A stretch of 64,000 nt of DNA from Verrucomicrobiaceae bacterium UBA2429 (GTDB lineage: Bacteria > Verrucomicrobiota > Verrucomicrobiia > Verrucomicrobiales > Verrucomicrobiaceae): the NCBI GenBank assembly GCA_002343505.1, contig DDQZ01000103.1:19990-83989 (forward strand), given 5' to 3'. Under the pieces are notes generated by a model, which ran no database searches, had not been told where the DNA came from, and saw only the letters and a program-made list of their open reading frames with translations. The number at the start of each line of letters is the position of its first letter. Position 1 is the stretch's first letter. The translations under genes and the position numbers were made by a program. This document shows positions 16,715 to 24,981 of the stretch, piece by piece.

Positions 16715-18121
16715 ATGAAAGCACCCGCCCTGCTCCTGCTCGCCGCCGCGTTTCTCACCAGCACCCCGCTTCAGGCCGCCCTGCGCGCGGGCGCGGCGGC
16801 GGTGGACATCACGCCGACTCAGTTCCCCATGAACATGCCCGGCGGCTTCAGCGCGAACATGGCCGAGGGCGCGCATGATCCCTTCCACTCCCGCGCGCTC
16901 GTGCTCGACGATGGCAAAACCACCCTCGCCATGGTCGTCGTGGACAATCTAGGCGCGGGGCCGGATGTCCTCCTGGAAGCCAAGACACTCGCCGCCGCGA
17001 AGACCGGCATGAGCGTGGAAAACATGCTCATCTCCTCCACCCACACGCACAGCGGCCCCTCGCTCAACACGCGCAGCGAGGCCGCCGCCGCGTATTACAA
17101 GCAGTTCGTCGAAGGCGTCGCCGCCTCCATCATCCAGGCGCACGCGGCTTTGAAACCCGCCGCCGTCGGCGCCGCCGCGCACCCCCTGCCGGACGAGGTC
17201 TTCAACCGCCGCTGGTATCTCAAGGAGGGCGCCATGCCCGCGAATCCCTTCGGCAAATTCGACCGCGTAAAGATGAATCCCGGCGCCGGCAATGCCGCCC
17301 TGGAGCGCCCCGCCGGCCCCATTGACCCGGACATCACCGTGCTCTCCGTGCAGGACACAAAGCGCAACGCCCTCGCCCTCTTCGCCAACTACTCCCTGCA
17401 CTACGTCGGCGGCGCGCCGAAGGGGCAAATGTCGGCGGATTACTTCGGCGAGTTCGCCCGCCTCATGCCCTCCCGCCTGTGCGGCGGCCCCGATTTCGTC
17501 GCCATGATGTCCAACGGCACCTCGGGCGACATCAACAACATCCCCTTCACCGTCACCCGCCCGCCGCGCGAGCCCTTCGAGCAGATCCGCGTCGTCGCGC
17601 AAAAAGCCGCCGACACCGCCTGGTTCGCACAGCGGAAAATCGAGAAGCACCAGTCCGATGTCACCCTCGGCATGGCGCAGCGCAAAGTGACGCTCCAATA
17701 CCGCCGCCCCGGCGCGCAGGAGGTGGCCGAGGCCAAGGCCGTGCTCGCCGTCAAAGACAAGGCCGCCATCGAGGCCCTGCCGCGCCTGGCTCAGAACTAC
17801 GCGCGCAGCACGCTCAACGCCCACGAGCGGCCCGAGGCCACGCTGGATGTCACCGTGCAGGCCATCCGCATCGGCGACTTCGCCGTGTGCGGCATCCCCT
17901 TCGAGGTCTTCGTCGAGATCGGCCTCGACCTGAAAAAACGCAGCCCCTTCCCCCAGACCATGGTCATCGGCCTGGCCAACGGCCGCCACGGCTACCTGCC
18001 CACCCCCGCGCACCACAAGCTCGGCGGTTACGAGACCTGGATCGGCACCAACCAGGTGCAGGAGGACGCCTCCGACATCCTCACCGCGAACCTCCTGGAA
18101 ATGCTGTCCGCGCTCAAGTGA
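16715..18121 (+). CDS. Neutral/alkaline ceramidase-like hydrolase
   Basis: The protein has 468 residues. Signal peptide MKAPALLLLAAAFLTSTPLQA is followed by LRAGAAAVDITPTQFPMNMP, the typical start of the neutral/alkaline non-lysosomal ceramidase family. Further family features are HDPFHSRALVLDDG, LISSTHTHSGP (metal-binding histidines) and MMSNGTSGDINNIPF, where the family has its catalytic serine region. Neutral ceramidases cleave the amide bond of ceramide, but the Verrucomicrobia/Planctomycetes members are shorter and their substrate is not established. It lies 72 bp after the previous gene and may share its transcript. The next gene is convergent. Confidence 0.88.
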   Translation: MKAPALLLLAAAFLTSTPLQAALRAGAAAVDITPTQFPMNMPGGFSANMAEGAHDPFHSRALVLDDGKTTLAMVVVDNLGAGPDVLLEAKTLAAAKTGMSVENMLISSTHTHSGPSLNTRSEAAAAYYKQFVEGVAASIIQAHAALKPAAVGAAAHPLPDEVFNRRWYLKEGAMPANPFGKFDRVKMNPGAGNAALERPAGPIDPDITVLSVQDTKRNALALFANYSLHYVGGAPKGQMSADYFGEFARLMPSRLCGGPDFVAMMSNGTSGDINNIPFTVTRPPREPFEQIRVVAQKAADTAWFAQRKIEKHQSDVTLGMAQRKVTLQYRRPGAQEVAEAKAVLAVKDKAAIEALPRLAQNYARSTLNAHERPEATLDVTVQAIRIGDFAVCGIPFEVFVEIGLDLKKRSPFPQTMVIGLANGRHGYLPTPAHHKLGGYETWIGTNQVQEDASDILTANLLEMLSALK

Positions 18122-18151
18122 GCGGCTGCACGGCGGGGAAGGCGCGCCCCC

Positions 18152-19426
18152 TCAGTGCTTCGGCACCAGCTTCTTCAAATCCGCCGGCAGCCAGGCGCGC
18201 AGCATCGGGCCGGTGGTGGCGGTCGTCATCAGGCACATGATGATGAACATGGTGAAGAGCTTGTCATTGAGCAGCCCCAGGTCCTTCCCCACGCTGATGG
18301 CGATGAGCCCCATCAGCGCCCGCGTGTTCATCAGCGCGCCGATGGACAGCCCCTCCCGCCATGAGGCGCCCGCCCAGCGCGCCCCCAGCGTGCAGCCGCC
18401 CAGCTTGCCCAGCACCGCCACCACGGAGACCAGCACGCACGCGAACCACGCCGTGGCCGTGTCAAAGGAGCCGATCTTCGTGTTCAGGCCCGTGTTGGTG
18501 AAAAAGATCGGCACCAGCGCCACGATCACAAAATCCGCGAACCGCTCCCGCCAAGCCCGCACCAGGGAGGTCTCCGAGTGCAGCGCCACGCCCAGGGCGA
18601 ACGCGCCGAAGATGGCGAAGATGCCCAGCTTGTTCGTCACCAGCGCCGAGACATACAGCGCGCACAGCAGCAGCGCCAGGAAGCCCGGCGTGAAAGTCTC
18701 CGTCCCGTGGTCCCGGCACTGCTTCCGCCACGCCCGGATCAGCAGCGGCGCCACCCACTTCACCAAAATCAGGAAGTAGGCCACGATGAGCGCCACCTGG
18801 CCCAGAAAGGGCAGCCAGGAAAAATTCTCCCCCTGCTGGATGATCGCCGTGGCAACCCCGAGGAAGACCCAGCCCACCGCGTCATCAATGGCCGCCGCGC
18901 TGATGGCCGTGGCCCCCAGCGCCGTGCGCTCCAGTTTCATCTCCAGCAAAATGCGCCCCATGATCGGCAGCGCCGAGATGGCCAGCGCGATGCACACAAA
19001 CAGCTTGAATCCGAAGGCCGGCAGGTCCGGCGCGAACGTGCTGTGCAGCCACGGCGCGATGGCCAGCCCCCCCGCCAGCGGCGCCAGGATGCCCATGAGC
19101 GAGGCGCTGAGCACCACCTTCGACTTGGCCCGCAGGTGCGAGAAATCAAACTCCATGCCTACCTGGAAGAGCATCATCAGCAGGCCGATCTTCGCCAGCA
19201 GCGCCAGCGGCCCCTTCACCTCCTCCGGGAAAATCCAGCCCACAAACTCCGGCGCCAGCAGCCCCAGAAATGAAGGCCCCAGCAGCAGACCGGCGGCGAT
19301 CTCCCCCACCGCTGGCGGCTGGCCGATCTTCCGGCAGAGCCGCCCCATCAGCCACGCTGCGGCGATGATGACGATCCAACTGACAAGGACGAGTTTGAGC
19401 GTGTCTTCGATTTTGGCGGGATTCAT
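18152..19426 (-). CDS. CPA2-type cation:proton antiporter
   Basis: The 424-residue membrane protein has about 12 hydrophobic segments. MNPAKIEDTLKLVLVSWIVI opens it. Family features include GRLCRKIGQPPAVGEIAAGL, LGPSFLG, LLMMLFQVGMEFDF and, in the middle, AAIDDAVGWVFLG, which carries the acidic pair of the ion-binding site. It ends soon after the last helix, so there is no TrkA-N domain. It is likely an inner-membrane Na+/H+ or K+/H+ exchanger. An upstream in-frame start at 19471 would add 15 residues that are not typical. It is convergent with the ceramidase-like gene. Confidence 0.93.
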   Translation of the reverse strand: MNPAKIEDTLKLVLVSWIVIIAAAWLMGRLCRKIGQPPAVGEIAAGLLLGPSFLGLLAPEFVGWIFPEEVKGPLALLAKIGLLMMLFQVGMEFDFSHLRAKSKVVLSASLMGILAPLAGGLAIAPWLHSTFAPDLPAFGFKLFVCIALAISALPIMGRILLEMKLERTALGATAISAAAIDDAVGWVFLGVATAIIQQGENFSWLPFLGQVALIVAYFLILVKWVAPLLIRAWRKQCRDHGTETFTPGFLALLLCALYVSALVTNKLGIFAIFGAFALGVALHSETSLVRAWRERFADFVIVALVPIFFTNTGLNTKIGSFDTATAWFACVLVSVVAVLGKLGGCTLGARWAGASWREGLSIGALMNTRALMGLIAISVGKDLGLLNDKLFTMFIIMCLMTTATTGPMLRAWLPADLKKLVPKH

Positions 19427-19539
19427 GCGCGGCGGACATGCGCCCTCCGCTTGGACAATGGAAATAGACATTCGCTATGGCACTCATGCCCGGCCGTTAT
19501 CTCCGCCCCGCGGCCGCCTGGGCGGTGAGCAGGGCGCCG

Positions 19540-22500
19540 TCAGCGCCCCAGCGCGGCCAGGTAGGCCACCAGATCCCGCAGCTCCTCGCGCGTCATGTTC
19601 ACGATCAGGCCCTCCGGCATGAGCGAGCCGGACTCCTGATGCTCCTGGATGTCCTTCAAAGCCAGCCGCAGCAGCGTGCCGGTGCCCAGTTCCTTGAGCT
19701 GCAGCTCGCCGCCGCCCTCGCTGAATTTGTAGCCTTGCAGCCGCCGGCCGTCCTTCATCGTCACATTCGCCGCCACATAACCCTCCTTGATCTGCCGCCC
19801 CGGCCAGACCACGGCCTCGATGAGCAGCTCCAGCGGCACGCCGCGCCCCACGGCGTCCAGCTCCGGGCCGATGATGCCGCCCTGCCCGCCGATTTGATGA
19901 CAGGCCGTGCAGCCAAACAAAGGATTCTGAAAAACCGCGCGCCCCTTCTCCGCGTCCCCCGCCGCTTTCACCTCGGCGGCCAATGCCTCGACCCAGGCGG
20001 GATCGTAGGCGGGCTGGGTGTTCTTCACGCCGAGGATCTTGCCGAGCGCTGCGGTCAAAGCCGCGTCACTCTGACCCGTGGCGGCCAGCACCGCCTGCGC
20101 GGCGGCGGCGGTTTCCTTTGAGCAAGGCCGCGCCTCCAGCGCCTTCGCCAGCGCCTGTGTGGCGGGCGCGCGGGCCAGCAAAGGCGTGAGTGCGGCGCGC
20201 AAAGACGCCTCGTCATGCGCGGCCAGGCCGTCGAGCAAAGCGGCGGCGCTGTTGCCGGCGAGCACCGGCTTCACCTGCGCGAGCGCCGTCAGGGCCGCCA
20301 CGCGCACGGGCCAGAGTTCGCGCGTGTCATTGAGCCATTGCTGGAAGCTCTCCGGCGCTTCACCGAGCCGCGACAGCGCCTCGATGGCCGCCGCGCGCAC
20401 GGGCAGGCTTTTCGTGGTGACTCCGGCGGCTATGTCGCGGATGGCGGGCGCGGCGGTTTGCAGACGCCACACGGCGGCCAGCGCGCACGCGGCGCTGCGG
20501 CGGTGCTCGGAGTCGGCGGCCAGCAGCTCCAGGATCAAAGGCAGCGCGCCCTCCGGTGCCGGTGCCTTCGCCTGCGCGCCGAGCGTCAGTTTCAGCTCCG
20601 TCAGCACGGCGATGTCCTCCATGCCTGCCCGCAGCGCGCGCATTTGATCCTCCACGCCGCCCTTGCGGATCAGGATGCGGTGCAGCGCCAGGCGCGTGGG
20701 ACCCGGCAAGGTGTCCGCTCCGCGGGTCAGCATCCCGCGCGCGGTTTCGATCAGCTCCCGGCTGCCGTCCTTTTCCATCACATAACTCAGATGCGCCGGC
20801 GGCAGCGAGGCGAGGAAGGGCTGCAAAGTCCCCGGCTTCTTCCACTCCGGCGCGGTGGCATGGACGGCCAGCCACAACGCGCGGTCCAGGAAGGTGTCCA
20901 TCGGAGAATCGAGCGCCTTGAGCGCCACCCGCAGCGCGTCCGCCGACTTCAGCTTCGCGCACGCGACGATGGCTTCGAGGCGGACGCGGGGGCGAAAATC
21001 TCGAACATAACCATCGAGATAATTCAGCGCCTCCGGGAGTTCCTGAGCCCAGTTTCCAAGAGCATGAACTGTCAAGGCTCTGTCATTTTCCATGACTTGG
21101 TTCCTGAATGCGTCCAGAAAACCCTCGATCGAGGGTCTTTCTTCAAACTGTCTGAGTTGCCACTGAAGTATGCGAGCCTCCTCCCATCCGAATCTCCCCT
21201 GAATTTGTGAATTGCTGTAGGACAGCGCATCATCCAGTTGAAGCTCACGTCCACGAAGTTTCGCCATCACAAGACGCTGCGCTTGATATTGCTTCCAACG
21301 GTCAGTTTGAGTCTCGTTGGGGAAACGCAGGTTTTGATGCAGCATGGCGGACACGAGCTCTTTATCGGTCATCTCACCAAGAGCGTCGTTTTGTGCAGTC
21401 AAGGCGCGCCCTTTCGCAGCCATCCGCCAAATCCTCCCGTGCTGTTTGTCGCGGTTCGGGTGGCGGAAGCTGGCCTGGTAGTGGCCGATGATGGGATTGT
21501 ACCAGTCGGCGATGTACAGCGCGCCGTCCGGGCCGAAGCGCACGTCCACGGGGCGGAAGGCCACGCTGCTGCTGGTGATGAGCGGCGTCTGCTCCACCGC
21601 CTCGAAGCCGCTCGGAGCTTCGGGATCGTCGCGCAGCTTGTGTCGGTAGATGGCATTCTCGAAAAAGCCGCCCGTGACAATTTCATCGGCCATCGAGTTT
21701 GGCCAATGGTCGCTCCACGGAATGTCCACCCCGCAGAATTTCCGCAGCCCGCTGGTTTTGATGATCTGGCCGCTGTGCGGCAGCATGTGGCGGGTGAACA
21801 GGAAATACGGCAGGCCCGCCGTGGTGCCCGTGCCGCCCGCCTGCTCCGGCGGCACCTCCGGCACGGCGATCTCCATGGGCCGCGCCCAAAACATGCCCGC
21901 CGCGCCCGCCACCATGATGGGCTGGCCCTCCCGCGTGAAGGCGGTGCCCCAGGGGTTCAGCGGCATGCCGGTGGGGTAGGCCTCCAGCCGCTGACTGCGC
22001 GGCCAGTAGCGCCAGAAACCCGCGCCGTAGAGCTGCACCACCCCGTGCGGCGTGACCACGCGCGAGTAGCAGTGCAGGCCCTGGTGCATGACCAGGCAGC
22101 CCTCCGGCGCCCAGACGAAGCTGTTCAGGTTTTGATGCGTGTCGCCGGTGCCGAAGCCGCTGAAAACCACCTCCCGCCGGTCCGCGCGGTCGTCGCCATC
22201 CGTGTCGGTGAGCAGCAGCAGCTTCTCCCCTTCCCCGACATAAAGCTGCCCCGGCCCGGCCAGCTCCATGCCCATCGGCATGCGCAGGCCGGAGGCCCAG
22301 ACGGTGCTCTTGTCGGCCCGGCCATCGCCGTCGGTGTCCTCCAGGATGATCACTTTATCATCCGCAGGTTCATCGGGCGCGGGCTGGGGGTAGGCGGAGG
22401 TTTGCAGGCACCAGAGGCGGCCTTTTTCATCCCAGCGGATGACGAGCGCGTTGGCGATGCCGTCCGACTCGTCCGCGAAGAGATTCACCTCAAAGCCCTC

Positions 22501-22647
22501 CAGCACCTGGAAGGTGGCCAGCTCGGCGGCGGGGGAGTGATCCGCCGGCGGCTCGCCCACGGAGACGGGTTTTTTGTACGGCTCCTGGGCGGCGAGCGGC
22601 GCGCATAGGGCCGCAGACAGCAGGCCGGTCAAAATCCAGGCGTCCAA
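19540..22647 (-). CDS. PVC-type membrane-bound dehydrogenase/cytochrome c protein
   Basis: The protein has about 1035 residues from a TTG start. The signal peptide (LLSAALCAPLAAQ) leads into a propeller region with VNLFADESDGIANALVIRWD and Asp-rich loops (DTDGDGRADK, DTDGDDRADR). HEAT-like helical repeats occupy about residues 500-880. At the end is the Pirellula/Verrucomicrobium-type haem-binding domain with FGCTACHQIGGQGG (CxxCH near residue 915). Electron transfer in the periplasm is expected; the substrate is unknown. The open frame continues upstream through the 21-bp repeat array to an ATG at 23391, which would bury the signal peptide near residue 250. I therefore prefer TTG 22647, with GGGGGAGG 14 bases before it. 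Confidence 0.88.
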   Translation of the reverse strand: MDAWILTGLLSAALCAPLAAQEPYKKPVSVGEPPADHSPAAELATFQVLEGFEVNLFADESDGIANALVIRWDEKGRLWCLQTSAYPQPAPDEPADDKVIILEDTDGDGRADKSTVWASGLRMPMGMELAGPGQLYVGEGEKLLLLTDTDGDDRADRREVVFSGFGTGDTHQNLNSFVWAPEGCLVMHQGLHCYSRVVTPHGVVQLYGAGFWRYWPRSQRLEAYPTGMPLNPWGTAFTREGQPIMVAGAAGMFWARPMEIAVPEVPPEQAGGTGTTAGLPYFLFTRHMLPHSGQIIKTSGLRKFCGVDIPWSDHWPNSMADEIVTGGFFENAIYRHKLRDDPEAPSGFEAVEQTPLITSSSVAFRPVDVRFGPDGALYIADWYNPIIGHYQASFRHPNRDKQHGRIWRMAAKGRALTAQNDALGEMTDKELVSAMLHQNLRFPNETQTDRWKQYQAQRLVMAKLRGRELQLDDALSYSNSQIQGRFGWEEARILQWQLRQFEERPSIEGFLDAFRNQVMENDRALTVHALGNWAQELPEALNYLDGYVRDFRPRVRLEAIVACAKLKSADALRVALKALDSPMDTFLDRALWLAVHATAPEWKKPGTLQPFLASLPPAHLSYVMEKDGSRELIETARGMLTRGADTLPGPTRLALHRILIRKGGVEDQMRALRAGMEDIAVLTELKLTLGAQAKAPAPEGALPLILELLAADSEHRRSAACALAAVWRLQTAAPAIRDIAAGVTTKSLPVRAAAIEALSRLGEAPESFQQWLNDTRELWPVRVAALTALAQVKPVLAGNSAAALLDGLAAHDEASLRAALTPLLARAPATQALAKALEARPCSKETAAAAQAVLAATGQSDAALTAALGKILGVKNTQPAYDPAWVEALAAEVKAAGDAEKGRAVFQNPLFGCTACHQIGGQGGIIGPELDAVGRGVPLELLIEAVVWPGRQIKEGYVAANVTMKDGRRLQGYKFSEGGGELQLKELGTGTLLRLALKDIQEHQESGSLMPEGLIVNMTREELRDLVAYLAALGR

Positions 22648-22663
22648 GCAGGAAAAAGCGCCT

Positions 22664-23230
22664 CCCCCGCCCGTCGGGGGTGCTCCCCCGCTGGCCGGGG
22701 GTCTCCCCCCGCTGGCCGGGGGTCTCCCCCCGCTGGCCGGGGGTGTCCCCCCGATGGCCGGGGGTGTCCCCCCGATGAGCCGGGGTGTCCCCCCGATGAG
22801 CCGGGGTGTCCCCCCGTTGGCCGGGGGTGTCCCCCCGATGAGCCGGGGTGCCCCCCCGCTGGCCGGGGGAGTTCCCCCGCTGGGCCGGGGTGTCCCCCCG
22901 CTGGGCCGGGGTGTCCCCCCGCTGGCTGGGGGAGTTCCCCCGCTGGCCGGGGACTGGTCCCCGCTGGCCGGGGACCGTGCCCCGATGGCCGGGGACTGGT
23001 CCCCGCTGGCCGGGGACCGTGCCCCGATGGCCGGGGACTGTGCCCCGATGGCCGGGGACCGTGCCCCGATGGCCGGGGACTGGTCCCCGCTGGCTGGGGA
23101 CCGTGCCCCGATGGCCGGGGACTGGTCCCCGATGGCCGGGGACCGTGCCCCGATGGCCGGGGACTGATCCCCGCTGGCTGGGGACCGTGCCCCGCTGGCC
23201 GGGGACTGGGCCCCGATGGCCGGGGACCGG
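22664..23230. repeat. Tandem array: 27 units of a 21-bp GC-rich palindromic repeat
   Basis: The array consists of units of the form CCCCG(C/A)TGGCCGGGG plus a 4-7 base link. The unit-defining G falls at 22669, 22690, 22711 and so on to 23215 without a single indel. The period is exactly 21 bp over 27 units. Each unit can fold (CCCCG with CGGGG, loop of about five bases). Two sub-types are present: up to about 22945 the arms are mostly C5-6/G5 with links such as TGT or TCT, and after that they are C4/G4 with links ACTGGT and ACCGTG, often alternating. It fills the gap between the GDSL-like gene and the cytochrome gene, both on the minus strand. It is not a CRISPR array because there are no unique spacers. 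Confidence 0.95.
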
Positions 23231-23357
23231 GTCTCAACGGTAGAAAACCGTCCTCCGACAGGGCAGGCGGCAGATTTTTGACGGCGGACTCCGCCCCCGG
23301 CGCTGCGCGCGGGGCGCGGAGCGGCTGAAGCCTGGACACCAGCGCGGTGGGGGCGGT

Positions 23358-24893
23358 TCAGGGGACTTTGGGGGGCTGGGCGAGTTTCCATATTTCCTGC
23401 TCTTTTTCGGCGATGAGGGCGCGGTAGCGCTCCAGTTCGGCGGGGAACCAGCGGAGCCGGGGGTTCAGGTGATCCCGGCTGCTGGGCTGGGCGGTGCGGT
23501 CGCCGTGGAGGAAGGCCCAGTTGTCCGGCCGCCAGTAGTGGTGCCAGAGGCGGTTTTTCTCCCGCACGGCGGCGAGCAGGGCGGCGGGCTCGCTTTGCTC
23601 CAGGGCGCGGGTGGAGGCCAGCACGCGCAGCCCCACCTCCCGCGCGCCCGCCTCGGTGAGGTTCACGCCGTCGCGGGTCAGCGGTTCCGGGCGGGTGTGG
23701 TGCCAGCTTTCCCCGCTGCCGGCGAAAAACGCGCCGTGCTTCTCCGCCAGCCGCCGCAGGGCCTCGTTGTAAAGCGCCAGCGCGGCGTTTTTCGGCGTCA
23801 GGTCCGGCAGGGGCGGGGCTTTCTTTTCAAAGGGCGCGGCATCGACGATCACCAGGCGCGGTGTCACCTCTTTCACCTGCGCGATGACGCGCCCGCACGC
23901 CGCCTCGAAGTCCGCCACACCCTCCGCGCCGCGCTCCAGGCACTCCTGGCGGCCGAACATCATCAGCACGCAGGTGGCCTCGCAGCGGCGCAGTTGCAGC
24001 GGCAGGCTGCCGAAGTTCAGCGGCCGGTCCTGCCTGAACACGGTGTCCGCCTCCCAGGCCAGGCTGCGCACACGCGGGAGCTGCGCGGCATGAGCGCGCA
24101 TGAGCAGCGCCTCCAGGGAGCCCTCCTCCATCACCGCCACCGCCTCGCTGCCCCCGAGCACGGCGAGGACTTCGTCCTTTTCCATTTCAAAGGAGTACAT
24201 GCTCTTGGGCCGCGCCGTCGGAGGCTCAGGCTGCCATTGCGCCAGCTCCAAAATCTCCGGGCGGGAAAGCGCGCGGTCATACAGGCGCACCTCGAACAGC
24301 ACACCGCGCAGGATTTCATGCCCGGCGGTGACGGAGTCTGCCGGCAAAGGCAGGCTTCCCGGTGCCAGGACTGCCGACGCGCGCTCCACGCCATCCACCC
24401 ACAATCCGGTGAGCGCCTGCCGCGCATCCCGCCGCACGCTGAAGGCGATGTGGTGGCGCTCGGGCGTGGAGGGCCGGTTTTCCAGCAGCGGCACGGTGAG
24501 CACCAGAGGCTTGCCGGAGGGCGGCTCGATGTCCAGGCGCGCGTCTTTTCCGGCCACGAGCGTCAAGGCCCAGCCTGGCCCGCGCAGCAGCGGCACCGGG
24601 TCTGCCACCTGCGCGCCATCACAGAGAAAATGCAGCGAGGCGCTGAAGTCGCCGATCTGATCTTTGGAGACGGAGAGCACGCGCGCATGGGATTTCAGCA
24701 CATCCCCGTCATCGTGCTTGCGGAAGGTGGTCTCCAGGCGGGCGATGAGTCCCTCCTCCAGCGACACCGGATTTTGCGAAGCCACCTGTCCGCCCGCCAG
24801 CCCCGCCGCCGCGCAAGTGGCGAGGCACACGGCCCGCGGAACGGCCCATGATTTTACCCGCCATGATTTTGTCAAAAAAGAAGCGTGTCGCAT
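23358..24893 (-). CDS. GDSL/SGNH-like protein with N-terminal lectin-like domain
   Basis: The protein has 511 residues. The start MRHASFLTKSWRVKSWAVPR leads a signal peptide ending near GGQVASQ. The first half has a LamG/concanavalin-like pattern (RHHIAFSVRRDARQALTGLW, GVLFEVRLYDRALS). The second half is the SGNH-like part found beside PVC cytochrome genes (LGGSEAVAVMEEGS, RLVIVDAAPF, LTRDGVNLTEAGAREV) and ends with NRLWHHYWRPDNWAFLHGDR. Block I is not GDS, and the usual Asp-x-x-His of block V reads DGVN, so hydrolase activity is uncertain. It lies 88 bp after the giant gene and upstream of the repeat array and cytochrome gene. Confidence 0.78.
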   Translation of the reverse strand: MRHASFLTKSWRVKSWAVPRAVCLATCAAAGLAGGQVASQNPVSLEEGLIARLETTFRKHDDGDVLKSHARVLSVSKDQIGDFSASLHFLCDGAQVADPVPLLRGPGWALTLVAGKDARLDIEPPSGKPLVLTVPLLENRPSTPERHHIAFSVRRDARQALTGLWVDGVERASAVLAPGSLPLPADSVTAGHEILRGVLFEVRLYDRALSRPEILELAQWQPEPPTARPKSMYSFEMEKDEVLAVLGGSEAVAVMEEGSLEALLMRAHAAQLPRVRSLAWEADTVFRQDRPLNFGSLPLQLRRCEATCVLMMFGRQECLERGAEGVADFEAACGRVIAQVKEVTPRLVIVDAAPFEKKAPPLPDLTPKNAALALYNEALRRLAEKHGAFFAGSGESWHHTRPEPLTRDGVNLTEAGAREVGLRVLASTRALEQSEPAALLAAVREKNRLWHHYWRPDNWAFLHGDRTAQPSSRDHLNPRLRWFPAELERYRALIAEKEQEIWKLAQPPKVP

Positions 24894-24981
24894 GATGTGT
24901 CCGGCAACCGGGCAAGCAAACCCGCGCCGGCGCCCGCATCTTGCCGGAATTTCAGAAGCAGGCGGGAAGGCGCGTCCCCAT

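Noticed and set aside
22664..23230. Possible CRISPR array
   Set aside because: The units follow each other directly at 21 bp. There are no unique spacers of 30 bp or so and no cas genes are nearby.
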